Counted from the stretch's first letter, positions 10,516 through 19,013 are shown. The stretch is DNA of 64,000 nt from Deltaproteobacteria bacterium (GCA_019307815.1 JAFDIV010000007.1:147697-211696); one strand, 5' to 3'. The notes: generated from the sequence alone by a model not told the origin. A program made the numbers and translations.

Positions 10516-11808
10516 ATGAAAATCGAACCAGTAAGAATTGATGCACTGAGCAAAGACCAAAGAAAGACCATTATGGAGCGATCCATGGAAGACATCTCCT
10601 CAATCTATGAGGATGTGCGAAGGATTGTCCAAGACATCCGGCAACGGGGAGATGCGGTCGCTCTGGAACATTATAAAAAACATAAATCAGATATTGGCCC
10701 CTCGGATCTAGAAGTAACCAGGGAAGAAATACAAGAGGCCTACCAGCAAGTGGATCCAAAGGTGGTAGAGTACCTGAAAATTGCAGCAAGAAACATCACC
10801 AAGTTTCATAGCGCACAATTGGAGCGTGAAATGTGGTCCATTGAGGTCTCAGAGGGGATTCTTGCAGGCCGGATCACTCGGGCCATGGACATTGTGGGAT
10901 GTTACATTCCAGGGGGAACCGCGGCCTATCCCAGCTCTATTCTAATGACCGTGCTGCCCGCGCGTGTGGCGGGTGTAGGAGAGATCGTGGCCGTAACCCC
11001 ACCCCTTAAGGGTATGAAGGCAAATCCGGCCACGTTGGTGGCGGCGGATATTGCTGGCTGCGATAGGATCTTCAAGGTGGGAGGACCTTGGGGGGTGGCA
11101 GGCCTGGCTTATGGTACTGAGACTATGCCCAAGGTAGATAAGATCGTGGGACCGGGCAACAAGTACGTGACCGCAGCCAAGATGCTTGTCTATGGTATTG
11201 TGGACATCGACTCACCCGCTGGGCCCAGTGAGGCCCTGATTCTGGCAGATGAGACCGGGGATCCTGAGCTTATTGCCATTGATTTTCTCTCTCAAATCGA
11301 ACATGACCCGGATTCGGCCGCTGTGTTGGTGACCACATCAGAAGAACTGGCCCAAAAGGTATGCCAGATCATCACCAGGGAGTTTGATGCCTTGGGCCGA
11401 AAAGAAATCCTGGAATCCTCTCTTTCCAAGCACTCCTACGTCTTGATAGCCAGGGATATGGACCAGGCCATCGAATTCACCAATGAGTATGCTACAGAGC
11501 ACCTGGAAATCATGACCAAAGATCCATTCGTGACCTTGAACCGGATCAGGCACGCAGGGTCCATATTCATGGGGCCTTACGCCCCAGTGCCAGTGGGGGA
11601 TTATGCATCCGGGACCAATCATGTCCTTCCTACAGGTCAATGTGCTAGGATGTTCTCCGGTCTTTCGGTGGATGACTTTATCAAGAAGCCCACATTTCAG
11701 TATTTGAGCAAAGAAGGGCTTGAAAGCCTCAAGGACGTGGTCATCACTCTGGCTGAAGCAGAGGGACTCCCCTTGCACGCAAGGGCCATAAAAGCTCGCT
11801 TTCAGTAA
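10516..11808 (+). CDS. hisD: Histidinol dehydrogenase
   Basis: HisD performs the last two steps of histidine synthesis, oxidising L-histidinol to histidine with two NAD+. The 430 residues are the usual length. The signature around VDKIVGPGNKYVTAAK, the SPAGPSEALILAD loop and the EIMTKDPFVTLNRIRHAGSIFMGPYAPVPVGDYASGTNHVLPT block hold the zinc and catalytic histidine region. No other his gene is nearby, so the pathway is scattered in this genome. It follows the Nudix gene without a gap. Confidence 0.96.
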   Translation: MKIEPVRIDALSKDQRKTIMERSMEDISSIYEDVRRIVQDIRQRGDAVALEHYKKHKSDIGPSDLEVTREEIQEAYQQVDPKVVEYLKIAARNITKFHSAQLEREMWSIEVSEGILAGRITRAMDIVGCYIPGGTAAYPSSILMTVLPARVAGVGEIVAVTPPLKGMKANPATLVAADIAGCDRIFKVGGPWGVAGLAYGTETMPKVDKIVGPGNKYVTAAKMLVYGIVDIDSPAGPSEALILADETGDPELIAIDFLSQIEHDPDSAAVLVTTSEELAQKVCQIITREFDALGRKEILESSLSKHSYVLIARDMDQAIEFTNEYATEHLEIMTKDPFVTLNRIRHAGSIFMGPYAPVPVGDYASGTNHVLPTGQCARMFSGLSVDDFIKKPTFQYLSKEGLESLKDVVITLAEAEGLPLHARAIKARFQ

Positions 11809-11969
11809 ACGGAAGACAGAGGGACTTGATTCCAGCAAGAAACGATGCTAAAGACAGTGCCCAACGCCGAGGCGACTCTAGATGGAGACTTCGACCTGGT
11901 GAAAGAAATCGAAGATAGAGCCAGGGTATTATGCAGATCAACCGAAATTGAACAAGGAGGTAAAATAAC

Positions 11970-12410
11970 ATGGCTGACATCAAGGGATACAACATGCCGG
12001 ATGAGCTTTACTATCATGAGGAACATAGCTGGGCCAGAGTTGACGGTAGCAGGGTAACCGTGGGTATGACCGACTTTTTCCAGAAAGAGGCCGGTGATAT
12101 CGTATTTGTGGACCTTCCCGAGGAAGAGGAAGAAGTGGAACAAGGAGAGGTCTGCGGCAAGATCCAGTCCCGTAAATGGATCGGAAAGCTGGTGGCCCCT
12201 GTTTCTGGTGAAATTGTGGAGATCAACGAGGATCTTGAAGACGATACCAGCCTGATCAATACGGACCCTTATGGTAAGGGATGGATACTTGTGATCGAGG
12301 CCAGCGACTTGGACCCTGAATTGGGAAACCTGATCCATGGTGTGGACGCGGTGACCGAGTTCATCGAACGCGAAATCCAAAAGGCGGAAGAGGAAAAGGC
12401 AAAGGCGTAA
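11970..12410 (+). CDS. gcvH: GcvH-family lipoyl-carrier protein
   Basis: GcvH shuttles the aminomethyl group on a lipoyl arm in glycine cleavage. Relatives serve as lipoate-binding proteins in sulfur metabolism. The 146 residues show YYHEEHSWARVDG, VGMTDFFQKEAGDIVFVDLP and the hairpin QSRKWIGKLVAPVSG. Aligned with normal GcvH, Lys69 is the lipoylated residue. The charged C-terminal tail is longer than in E. coli GcvH. AAGGAGG lies 11 bases before the start. The following lipoate ligase and radical-SAM genes suggest local lipoylation. No gcvT or gcvP is in view, so the partner is uncertain. Confidence 0.85.
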   Translation: MADIKGYNMPDELYYHEEHSWARVDGSRVTVGMTDFFQKEAGDIVFVDLPEEEEEVEQGEVCGKIQSRKWIGKLVAPVSGEIVEINEDLEDDTSLINTDPYGKGWILVIEASDLDPELGNLIHGVDAVTEFIEREIQKAEEEKAKA

Positions 12411-12416
12411 TAAAAG

Positions 12417-12492
12417 CCCTCAGCGGTCAGCTATCAGCCGTGAATTCGCCGTATGTGTTAATTTTTGATAAAATTGTGCTGATCGCTGAGGG
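12417..12492. repeat. Inverted repeat CCCTCAGCGGTCAGC / GCTGATCGCTGAGGG
   Basis: The arms at 12417-12431 and 12478-12492 are 15 bases with one mismatch. They enclose 46 AT-rich bases and fill the whole gap between gcvH and the lipoate ligase. The TCAGC...TCAGC style resembles repeats near 2142-2167. It could act as a hairpin in the mRNA or be a small mobile palindrome. The right arm touches the ribosome-site region of the next gene. Confidence 0.6.
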
Positions 12493-12504
12493 GCTGAAAG
12501 CTGA

Positions 12505-13584
12505 ATGCTTAAAAATATGCGTGAGAACTGGCGACTATTCAAGGAGACGACTCGGTCCCTTTCCACTGCCGAGGGATTGGCAATAGACGACACCCTCCCC
12601 TGGTCTGTTTCCAACTTGGGGTCTCCTCCTATTTTACACTTGTACACATTTGTCCCCTCGGTGATCGTGGGCAAGTACCAGGACATTGAAGCGGCCCTTA
12701 AGCTGGACCGATGCAAGGCGCGGGGAATCGAGTATAACAGGCGAAGCACTGGTGGAGGGACGGTCATCATGGGGCCTGACATCGTGGCCCTGGGATTTGG
12801 CATCAATGTGGACCACCCGGGTTTGAAAAGCGGCGTGGGCGGCGTATTTGAATCCCTCAGCCGCGTGCTCATTGGAGCCCTGAAAAAGGTAGGCATAAAG
12901 GCAGCCTTCAGGCCCAAGAATGATCTGGAAGTTCATGGGAAAAAGATAGCAGGCCTTTCGGCAGCCGCAGAATCGGGTAAGGCACTGCTGTTTCACACCA
13001 GTCTTTTGGTGGATTTTGACGTGGAGCTCATGATTGACATCATGAACACTCCTCTTATCAAACTCCAAGACAAAGGGTACAACTGCTTCAGCCAGAGGAT
13101 GACCACTACTAGATGGGAACTGGGCCGGGATTTGCCTGTAACTGAGATGATGAATGCCATACAGGAGGCCTTTGAGGAATACTTTGGCATTCGTTTTGTG
13201 GAGGATGCCCCAGCACCACAAGAGCAGAGAAAGATACGAGAATTCATTGACACAAGGTACACCCAGCGCGACTGGATCTTTTCCCATAAGCACCCCAGGG
13301 CCCGTATGGGCATTGGCCAGATCAAGACAAAAGGAGGGCTACTGGAGATTTACCTCTCATTGTCAGGAGGGTCCATTGAAAATGTGGTCATTACGGGCGA
13401 TTTTTTTTCCACCACGGAAAACATCCAGCGGTTAGAAAATGCCTTAAAATGGACATCGGCAAGGCGAGAAATGATAGAAAAGAATCTGGCCAGCGTATGG
13501 CAGGATGACATGATTTACGGAGTAGACGTACCAACCTTGACCACTGCGATCCTCAAGGCCAAGGAAAATCAGGTAAGGCTTTAA
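12505..13584 (+). CDS. Lipoate-protein ligase
   Basis: The protein has 359 residues and belongs to the LplA/BPL fold. RRSTGGGTVIMGPDIVALGFGI is the lipoate-binding loop, and NDLEVHGKKIAGLSA contains the catalytic lysine region. An extra C-terminal domain of about 110 residues (DWIFSHKHPRARMGIGQIKTKGGLLEIYLSLSGG...) resembles the LplB accessory domain, as in bifunctional ligases such as sLpl(AB). It activates lipoate or octanoate with ATP and transfers it to carrier proteins. The position directly after gcvH and before a radical-SAM protein supports a role in lipoylating GcvH. Start ATG at 12505 is tentative. A second ATG lies four codons on. Confidence 0.8.
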   Translation: MLKNMRENWRLFKETTRSLSTAEGLAIDDTLPWSVSNLGSPPILHLYTFVPSVIVGKYQDIEAALKLDRCKARGIEYNRRSTGGGTVIMGPDIVALGFGINVDHPGLKSGVGGVFESLSRVLIGALKKVGIKAAFRPKNDLEVHGKKIAGLSAAAESGKALLFHTSLLVDFDVELMIDIMNTPLIKLQDKGYNCFSQRMTTTRWELGRDLPVTEMMNAIQEAFEEYFGIRFVEDAPAPQEQRKIREFIDTRYTQRDWIFSHKHPRARMGIGQIKTKGGLLEIYLSLSGGSIENVVITGDFFSTTENIQRLENALKWTSARREMIEKNLASVWQDDMIYGVDVPTLTTAILKAKENQVRL

Positions 13585-13604
13585 TACGGAGGGAACTACC
13601 CTTA

Positions 13605-14657
13605 ATGCATGAACAAGCTGTAAAGAGAAGTCCACAATACGCCAAGCTCAGTCATGCTTCAGCTATATCCCTAGGGCTGATGGGCGGCAGGATGTACAGG
13701 GGAGCCGTGAACAAATGTGTGAATCTCCTGGTGCACTATCCCGAGGGATGCGCCGCTAACTGCGCGTACTGTGGGCTCGCAAAGAAACGGCCCGGCTCGT
13801 ACGAAGAAAAAAGCTTCATCCATGTTGAGTGGCCCATATACCACATGAGCGAAATCATAGAGGCCATAAACCAGGCACCATCTTATGTAAAACGAACGTG
13901 CATCTCCATGATAACAAACGGCAAGTGCCGCAAAGATACCATAACCATGACTCGCCAGCTAAAGGAAAAAACCAGCCTCCCCATTTCCATCCTCATAAGC
14001 CCTACCATTCTGAAAGAAAATGATCTTTGGGAGATGAAAGAAGCAGGGGCTGATAAGATTGGAATAGCCATTGACCTTGCCACCCCCGAGCTTTTCGATC
14101 AATACAGGGGCAAAGGGGTGAATGGACCTCACAAATGGGACACTTACTGGAAAGTACTTGCATGGGCTCTGAAAATCTTTGGCACGCCCAATGTAGGAGC
14201 TCACCTTATGGTGGGAATGGGAGAAACCGAGGAGCAAATGGTTTCTCTGATGGATAAGCTTTGGAACATGGGAGTGGTCAGCCACCTCTTTTCTTTTTTC
14301 GCCGAAGAAGGCTCGAGGCTGGCAGACAGACCTCAGCCGCCTTGGCCTACCTATCTGAGAGTGCAACTGGCCCGATATCTCATAGAGGAAAATCTCAGCA
14401 AATATAAAGAAATGGCCTTTGACCAAATGGGCCGTATTGTGGGTTTTGGCCTCTCCCGCAAAGAGTTGGACGAGATTATTGACCTTGGCAGGCCATTCAT
14501 GACCACAGGATGCCTGGGAGATGACGGCGAGGTTGCCTGCAACCGCCCCTTTGGAAACTGTCTCCCGGATGTCAAGCAATGGAACTACCCTTATCCACCG
14601 AATGAGGAAGAACTAGCCTTAATCCGCGAACACATTTTTACTTATCCCGAAATCTAG
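13605..14657 (+). CDS. Radical SAM protein, possible LipS-type lipoyl synthase subunit
   Basis: The protein of 350 residues has the iron-sulfur motif CX3CX2C (Cys49, Cys53, Cys56 in GCAANCAYCG). A TIM-barrel-like body includes ISILISPTI, GADKIGIAIDLATPELFDQYRG and LMVGMGETEEQM. The overall pattern is that of biotin-synthase-like enzymes. Its place after gcvH and the ligase suggests one half of the two-part lipoyl synthase (LipS1/LipS2) known from archaea and some sulfur bacteria. Only one such gene is here, so the partner would have to be elsewhere. A different radical-SAM reaction is possible. The start has GGAGG 15 bases upstream. Confidence 0.6.
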   Translation: MHEQAVKRSPQYAKLSHASAISLGLMGGRMYRGAVNKCVNLLVHYPEGCAANCAYCGLAKKRPGSYEEKSFIHVEWPIYHMSEIIEAINQAPSYVKRTCISMITNGKCRKDTITMTRQLKEKTSLPISILISPTILKENDLWEMKEAGADKIGIAIDLATPELFDQYRGKGVNGPHKWDTYWKVLAWALKIFGTPNVGAHLMVGMGETEEQMVSLMDKLWNMGVVSHLFSFFAEEGSRLADRPQPPWPTYLRVQLARYLIEENLSKYKEMAFDQMGRIVGFGLSRKELDEIIDLGRPFMTTGCLGDDGEVACNRPFGNCLPDVKQWNYPYPPNEEELALIREHIFTYPEI

Positions 14658-14844
14658 AAATTACTCATCTGGTTTGGATATTGTCGGAAAATCTCTTCCA
14701 TCCGTCACTCCCGCCCCAGATTCCTAGAGGACAGCCTCAGCGGGAATCTATAATGTTGCGAAAAGACTAGATTCTCAAGACCTCCCTTCCAGGTTTTTCA
14801 ACAGGCTCTTCACCACTTTTGTGTAGAAATCCATCAGCACGCTG

Positions 14845-14873
14845 TTGACAAGTAATTATGTATACTATATTAT
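14845..14873 (+). promoter_or_regulatory. Sigma-70 promoter with AT-rich palindrome before the toxin-antitoxin pair
   Basis: TTGACA at 14845-14850 is followed by 17 bases and TATTAT at 14868-14873, close to consensus. The surrounding TATACTATATTATGCATATA is nearly palindromic and AT-rich, a likely operator for the ribbon-helix-helix antitoxin that starts at 14910. Confidence 0.65.
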
Positions 14874-14909
14874 GCATATATAATTATCTTAGTAGAGGCA
14901 TACCAACAC

Positions 14910-15152
14910 ATGAGACGCACCACAATAATGATACCCGACGATCTGAGGACCAAGGCTATTATGCGCGCGCGCTCTATGGGGATGTCTTTGGGCCAGCTCA
15001 TCCGAATAGCACTAGAAAGGGTCCTTGAGGAACCAAATACAAATGGCTCTGAAGAGGATCCTCTGTTTGACGACTTTGCCGTATTCGAAGGGGAGGTTCC
15101 AAGAGACATTTCTGAAAATCATGACTCATATCTTTACGGAGGCAGCGGTTGA
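14910..15152 (+). CDS. Ribbon-helix-helix antitoxin (VapB/CopG-like)
   Basis: The 80-residue protein starts RRTTIMIPDDLRTKAIMRARSMGMSLGQLIRIALERVL, a classic ribbon-helix-helix DNA-binding domain. An acidic tail ends the protein and likely wraps the toxin. It overlaps the PIN toxin gene by four bases (TTGA), the usual antitoxin-first arrangement. It should repress its own promoter at 14845-14873 and neutralise the downstream nuclease. The pair sits next to two tRNA genes, but outside the integrase-bounded element. Confidence 0.8.
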   Translation: MRRTTIMIPDDLRTKAIMRARSMGMSLGQLIRIALERVLEEPNTNGSEEDPLFDDFAVFEGEVPRDISENHDSYLYGGSG

Positions 15153-15550
15153 TATTCATAGATACTGGTGCGCTCCTTGCTCGCTATTTTAGCCGCGACC
15201 AACACCACGAAGCAGCCACACGGGTCTGGGAGAAAATCAAACTCAAGAAGGAATCTTGTTTCACAAGTAACTTCATCCTTGATGAAACTTTTACCCTATT
15301 GGCCCGAAGGGCCGGCTATGTATTTGCTGCAGAAAGAGCTCACAGAATCTATGCTTCGCGCTACATGACCATTTTACGTCCCACTGATGAAGATGAGTTA
15401 AAGGCCCTAGAATATTTTGAGAAGTTTGCGGAGCACAGGGTAAGCTTTACGGATTGCGTATCGTTTGCATTGATGCGGCGCCACAAAATCCGCAGGGTGT
15501 TTACATTTGATTTCCATTTCCGCCTAGCTGGCTTCATTTGCCATCCGTAA
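15149..15550 (+). CDS. PIN-domain toxin (VapC-like)
   Basis: The protein has 133 residues. The PIN acidic set is visible: D in MIFIDTGALLA, E in FILDETFTLL, D in SFTDCVSFALM and D in RRVFTFDFHF. These residues bind the metal ions used to cut RNA. The start is TTG at 15149, inside the antitoxin stop region. VapC toxins cut tRNA or rRNA, but the target here is unknown. The reading frame is intact, so the pair is probably functional. Confidence 0.82.
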   Translation: MIFIDTGALLARYFSRDQHHEAATRVWEKIKLKKESCFTSNFILDETFTLLARRAGYVFAAERAHRIYASRYMTILRPTDEDELKALEYFEKFAEHRVSFTDCVSFALMRRHKIRRVFTFDFHFRLAGFICHP

Positions 15551-15768
15551 AATCTGAAAGTCGTCCAATATCCGTCAGGTCACAAATGAGTAAATACGGC
15601 TGGCCCAGGAAGCAAAAATATTTTGACAGAATGAGGAAAGCGTGGTATAATAATCAGTCTAAATTAATTTCAAAGCACTTGACTTTCCAGTATTTAGTTC
15701 TTTATCCTTATATTTATATACCCCATCCATTGATACCAATTGAGGATGGGTTATATTCTCTAAAGTGT

Positions 15769-15845
15769 GGGCCGTTAGCTCAGTTAGGTAGAGCAGCGGA
15801 CTTTTAATCCGTTGGTCGTGAGTTCGATTCTCGCACGGCCCACCA
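15769..15845 (+). tRNA. tRNA-Lys (TTT), CCA encoded
   Basis: The cloverleaf is complete. The acceptor arms GGGCCGT and ACGGCCC pair, the D arm is TAGCTCAGTTAGGTAGAGCA, and the anticodon loop CTTTTAA sits between GCGGA and TCCGT. The T arm contains GTTCGATTC. The anticodon TTT is at 15803-15805. Confidence 0.95.
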
Positions 15846-15910
15846 AAAAGTAAATAGTCGGACTTTTTCTGGGGCAAGGCCCCGGCGATGGCCAAAAAAT
15901 TTATTTTAGC

Positions 15911-15988
15911 GTCCCCATCGTCTAGCCAGGTCCAGGACACCGGCCTTTCACGCCGGCAACACCGGTTCAAATCCGGTTGGGGACGCCA
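15911..15988 (+). tRNA. tRNA-Glu (TTC), CCA encoded; likely integration site
   Basis: The acceptor GTCCCCA pairs with TGGGGAC, the anticodon stem is CCGGC/GCCGG around CTTTCAC (anticodon TTC), and the T loop is GGTTCAAATCC. An integrase gene pointing toward this tRNA ends 75 bases downstream, the usual layout for an element inserted at a tRNA 3' end. Confidence 0.95.
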
Positions 15989-15997
15989 AATGATTTC

Positions 15998-16028
15998 AAG
16001 GGGTTAGCAAAGTCGCCAACCCCTTTTT
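15998..16028 (+). terminator. Rho-independent terminator after tRNA-Glu
   Basis: AAGGGGTT (15998-16005) pairs with AACCCCTT (16018-16025) around a 12-base loop and runs into a T tract. It can end tRNA transcription. Confidence 0.8.
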
Positions 16029-16062
16029 ACTTTCCACTGCGTGAAAAACTGCGTGAATTTTG

Positions 16063-17118
16063 TCAGAAATTTTCCAGGTTTTTGAGTTCAAGAAGCCCCA
16101 TCACATCCTTTGTGTCGGTGTAATTTCCTTCTACGTAAATCTCTGTTGTAGTTTGCTTGCGGTGCCTCAAGACCTGCTGGACCTTCTTGAGATTGACCTT
16201 CTGCAGGTCGTTGAGGTATTTGGCAACTGTATGACGAATGTCGTGGTACCCGAACGGTTCGACATTCGCTTCTCTGCAGAGCTTCTTGAGAAGTTTCCAT
16301 CTGGCAACATAAGGTTTGCCGTATAGCTTACTCTTGGGGTTCATGTGGCAAAATACGTAAGGGCTTGTGGGGTGACGGTTCTTCCACTGCCACATCAGAA
16401 GCTTGTAAAGGTCGTCGTTCATCCATAGCTTTTCATAGGTCATTTCCCCGGCCTTGTTTTTTCTTGTTCCGAGTCTGACCCATCTTTCCTCGAAGTTGAT
16501 ATCATCGGCCCATGTCCATCGCAAGACCTCACTTTTGCGTGCACCGGTATGCCAGTATGCCCCGATAAGCACGCGGTCGTGACCTTTTGCCGCAAGCATG
16601 ACCTTGAGTATATCCTGAATAGGTATCAATCGCCTCGGTTTTTTGGTGTGGGGTTTCTTCTTTATGGGAGCAGTCGGGTCATGCATAATGCCGTACATCT
16701 CCAGCACCCAGCCGTAGAAGGCTTTGAGGTTCTTCCTGTCCTTATTGGCTGCGTTGTTGCTCTGGCTCCTTGCCCTTTTGTTGATGAAGTCAAGGACTGT
16801 GGGAGGGTCTATGTCCGTGACCTCCACATCTCCTACTGCCTTATAGAAGCGTTCAAGGCAGTATTTCTTTTCACCTACAGTCTTTTTGTCATAATTGATC
16901 TTGCAGTCAGCGAGGTATTTCTGGGCGAGCGTCCAGAAGGACAAGTCCCTTCCCTTATCTTGGGAAGAAGATCTCTTCTGGTTCTTCCGGCTTTCCTTTT
17001 CGTCTTTTATCCACTGTCGCGCATCGTCTTTGTACTTGAAGAAGCCTTCGGCCATTATCCTCTCGCCGTTGAGCATGAAATCTGCTCTCCAGCCCCATTT
17101 GGTTTTCCAGATAGCCAT
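16063..17118 (-). CDS. int: Tyrosine recombinase / integrase
   Basis: The protein has 351 residues. An N-terminal arm-binding region (WKTKWGWRADFMLNGERI) and a SAM-like core-binding domain precede the catalytic domain. Catalytic residues visible are Arg in HTGARKSEVLRW, His-x-x-Arg in HDIRHTVAKYL, His in VLRHRKQ and the Tyr nucleophile in TTTEIYVEG. It should insert and excise the element at tRNA-Glu. The ATG at 17118 has AGGAGGG upstream and lies inside the excisionase-like gene, giving a 164-base overlap that suggests coupled translation. Confidence 0.93.
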   Translation of the reverse strand: MAIWKTKWGWRADFMLNGERIMAEGFFKYKDDARQWIKDEKESRKNQKRSSSQDKGRDLSFWTLAQKYLADCKINYDKKTVGEKKYCLERFYKAVGDVEVTDIDPPTVLDFINKRARSQSNNAANKDRKNLKAFYGWVLEMYGIMHDPTAPIKKKPHTKKPRRLIPIQDILKVMLAAKGHDRVLIGAYWHTGARKSEVLRWTWADDINFEERWVRLGTRKNKAGEMTYEKLWMNDDLYKLLMWQWKNRHPTSPYVFCHMNPKSKLYGKPYVARWKLLKKLCREANVEPFGYHDIRHTVAKYLNDLQKVNLKKVQQVLRHRKQTTTEIYVEGNYTDTKDVMGLLELKNLENF

Positions 17119-17278
17119 ATAACGCCCTCCTGGTAGTACGCCATGATCCGCCCACCTTTGCGGCAGGCAGTATCCCGCGCCTCATCAGTGACCTGACTGT
17201 CTCCAGATTAAGAGACAATTCCTCTGCTGCTTGTGCGGGGGTAAGGATAGCGTTATCTTCTTTCATGGTCAATAACAT
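16955..17278 (-). CDS. Excisionase-like helix-turn-helix protein
   Basis: The protein of 107 residues has a MerR/AlpA-type helix-turn-helix at about residues 10-62 (ILTPAQAAEELSLNLETVRSLMRRGILPAAKVGGSWRTTRRALYGYL). Such small proteins bend attachment-site DNA or regulate integrase. The C-terminal 45 residues are read through the integrase start in another frame and have low complexity, so the useful domain may be only the first half. The overlap with the integrase is 164 bases. A start at residue 5 (MKEDNAI) is possible. Confidence 0.65.
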   Translation of the reverse strand: MLLTMKEDNAILTPAQAAEELSLNLETVRSLMRRGILPAAKVGGSWRTTRRALYGYLENQMGLESRFHAQRREDNGRRLLQVQRRCATVDKRRKGKPEEPEEIFFPR

Positions 17279-17527
17279 GAAAATGGTTTTTTACCCTTTA
17301 GTTTTGCAGAATCATCCTTCTAAATGTATAAGGAGCTTTTTGGTTTTTCGATATAGCGGAGCAAGGGGTATGCCGGATCGGATAACTTGTGGAAATCAGA
17401 AAAGGTTCAGGAAGGAAAGCGGCTTGGGGGGAATGGAAAAGGGGGGATTTTGAAGGGGGCTCAAGTTCTGACAAATTGTAACTATCTAAATTTCATAAAG
17501 AATTAAGAGGCTCCAGCAAAACAAGAA

Positions 17528-17615
17528 TTCCGTTAAAAAATACCGTTAAATGTCTTTTCATTTCAATTCCTTAGCCTATATCGGAACGGAAGGGTTCCGA
17601 TAAATTTCCGATAAA
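17528..17615. repeat. Cluster of TTCCGWTAAA decamers, left copy
   Basis: TTCCGTTAAA is at 17528-17537, TACCGTTAAA at 17541-17550, TTCCGATAAA at 17595-17604 and again at 17606-17615, and an inverted TTCCGATATA at 17577-17586. The cluster fills a 343-base gap upstream of the excisionase-like gene and downstream of a phosphoribosyltransferase. The same motif is clustered at 61818-61923. It looks like an operator or iteron set. No gene is seen in the rest of the gap. Confidence 0.7.
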
Positions 17616-17621
17616 AACATT

Positions 17622-18233
17622 CTAACCGCCTGCACTCACCCAGATCAGGCCGTCCACATGATTCCCCAATTTAACCAGGGCCTCGTAACAGAGACTGGCT
17701 GTCGTCCCGGAGGTTATGCAATCGTCCACAAAGAGAATGGAGCTGTTTCGAATGTTCCAGGATTCCAGGAGGCGAGGCTTTGACTGGCCGAGGCTGGCGA
17801 ACCTGCCATGATACACCTTGTCTGTTTTCTGTGCGAATGCAGGGGCAAAGGGGATTCCAGTAAGTTTAGAGATGTTTTTTGCCAGGTCGTAGACGCAATA
17901 TCGTGAAGGAGTTCTTTTGGCCGAAGGTGGGGCCGTGGTTATGTAATCGTAATGGTTCCTGATAAAGGGAAGAAAATCCCTTGCGATCTGATCGGTAACC
18001 GAGGGAGTCCTCTTTTCCTTCCACAGCTTGAAAAGACCCCAGTCGATGTTTTTCTTGAGACGAAGGGAGAAGCAGCCCACAAATGCTCCCTTGTGATGGC
18101 GCAAGGTTATCCTCTCCCTGCCCTCAGGGATCAAGATCTTTTTTTCTTTTTTTCGACGTTGCCACCTGAAAATATCCCAAACCGGCAGATGTGCCGTGTC
18201 CGTGGCAATGGAGAGCAGATTCGGGGTTATCAT
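17622..18233 (-). CDS. Phosphoribosyltransferase-fold protein (ComF-like)
   Basis: The protein has about 203 residues. The PRPP-binding loop SSILFVDDCITSGTTASL is intact near the C-terminus, and YDYITTAPPSAKRTPSRYCVYDLAKNISKLTGI is the usual ComF-like block before it. Family members are nucleotide phosphoribosyltransferases or regulators. ComF proteins help DNA uptake, but nothing else for competence is nearby. The ATG at 18233 has AAGGAAGG upstream. An ATG 11 codons earlier is possible. In mobile elements such genes may alter nucleotide pools, which is inference. Confidence 0.7.
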   Translation of the reverse strand: MITPNLLSIATDTAHLPVWDIFRWQRRKKEKKILIPEGRERITLRHHKGAFVGCFSLRLKKNIDWGLFKLWKEKRTPSVTDQIARDFLPFIRNHYDYITTAPPSAKRTPSRYCVYDLAKNISKLTGIPFAPAFAQKTDKVYHGRFASLGQSKPRLLESWNIRNSSILFVDDCITSGTTASLCYEALVKLGNHVDGLIWVSAGG

Positions 18234-18284
18234 GGTCCTTCCTTCCCTTGGCAAGACAGTTACCATTCATCAAGACCCACACAT

Positions 18285-18431
18285 TTATGTTTCTTTTTGC
18301 GGGAATAGACCTTTCTCGAACGATGAATAATAGATCTCGTTGTCGGTCTCCAGGGCCTCTGTTTTTTGACCCTCAACGGGTTTGAGAAAAACTTTTTGAA
18401 TAGCCTGTTTGGTCTCATTCCTGAACCCCAT
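18285..18431 (-). CDS. Small hypothetical protein (48 residues)
   Basis: An open frame runs from ATG at 18431 to TAA at 18285. It starts four bases after the end of the ArdC-like catalytic gene and ends shortly before the phosphoribosyltransferase, on the same strand. It begins MGFRNETKQAIQKVFLKPVE and ends in GLFPQKET. I do not recognise it. Spacing and strand make it a plausible member of this operon. Confidence 0.4.
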   Translation of the reverse strand: MGFRNETKQAIQKVFLKPVEGQKTEALETDNEIYYSSFEKGLFPQKET

Positions 18432-18434
18432 TTT

Positions 18435-19013
18435 TTATGCCGCCTTGGCCAACCTGTTTCCTTCCCGGTTTTTGACTATGCCCTTAATGATCCTTGAGGC
18501 AGTGGATAGGATTCGCTCCAAAGAGTTCTTGATGTCCACCTCCTCTACTCGATACAGAGCAAGATAAGTGGGGGCCTTTACATCGAGACTGAAATGACGG
18601 CATACGATATATGCAGTCGCCTCTGCCTCGAGCTCTTTGATCTTCCTTGGGAGATTCATCCTTTCCTGATGTCCGTGTAACAGCTCATGAGCAAACTCGT
18701 GTGTCAGGACATGAAATTTCTCGTCATCGTTCAAGGTCGAAAGGATCTTGATATGACCCATTGTTGACATTCCATATCCTCTCGAAAGGTGGGTTACGTA
18801 CTCGATGTCGATACCATGCGAGCGGATGATGGTCTCGATCACAAGAAGCAGGTCAGAGATCGAACCTTCAACCGATATGGTGTCAGGGGCTTCTGGAAGG
18901 GGCCTTCCTTCTGTTTGGGATACATCCCAGACATAGACAACCTTGAAGATGACCGTCTCCTCTTTTGCTTCATCACCCTCGATGGTATCCTCTTGCCTTT
19001 TCTTGATCTTCAT
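18435..19013 (-). CDS. ArdC-like antirestriction protein, metallopeptidase part
   Basis: The fragment has 192 residues. The zinc-peptidase motif HVLTHEFAHELLHG (HExxH) and a downstream glutamate in KELEAEATAYIVCRHF match the C-terminal domain of ArdC/antirestriction proteins. VVYVWDVSQTEGRPLPE is the typical linker. ArdC protects incoming DNA from restriction and binds single-stranded DNA through its N-terminal domain, encoded here by the upstream frame. The start ATG overlaps the upstream stop (ATGA). Reading the preceding bases in this frame gives GIPIFAPM, the normal ArdC sequence, so the two frames were once one gene. Confidence 0.75.
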   Translation of the reverse strand: MKIKKRQEDTIEGDEAKEETVIFKVVYVWDVSQTEGRPLPEAPDTISVEGSISDLLLVIETIIRSHGIDIEYVTHLSRGYGMSTMGHIKILSTLNDDEKFHVLTHEFAHELLHGHQERMNLPRKIKELEAEATAYIVCRHFSLDVKAPTYLALYRVEEVDIKNSLERILSTASRIIKGIVKNREGNRLAKAA

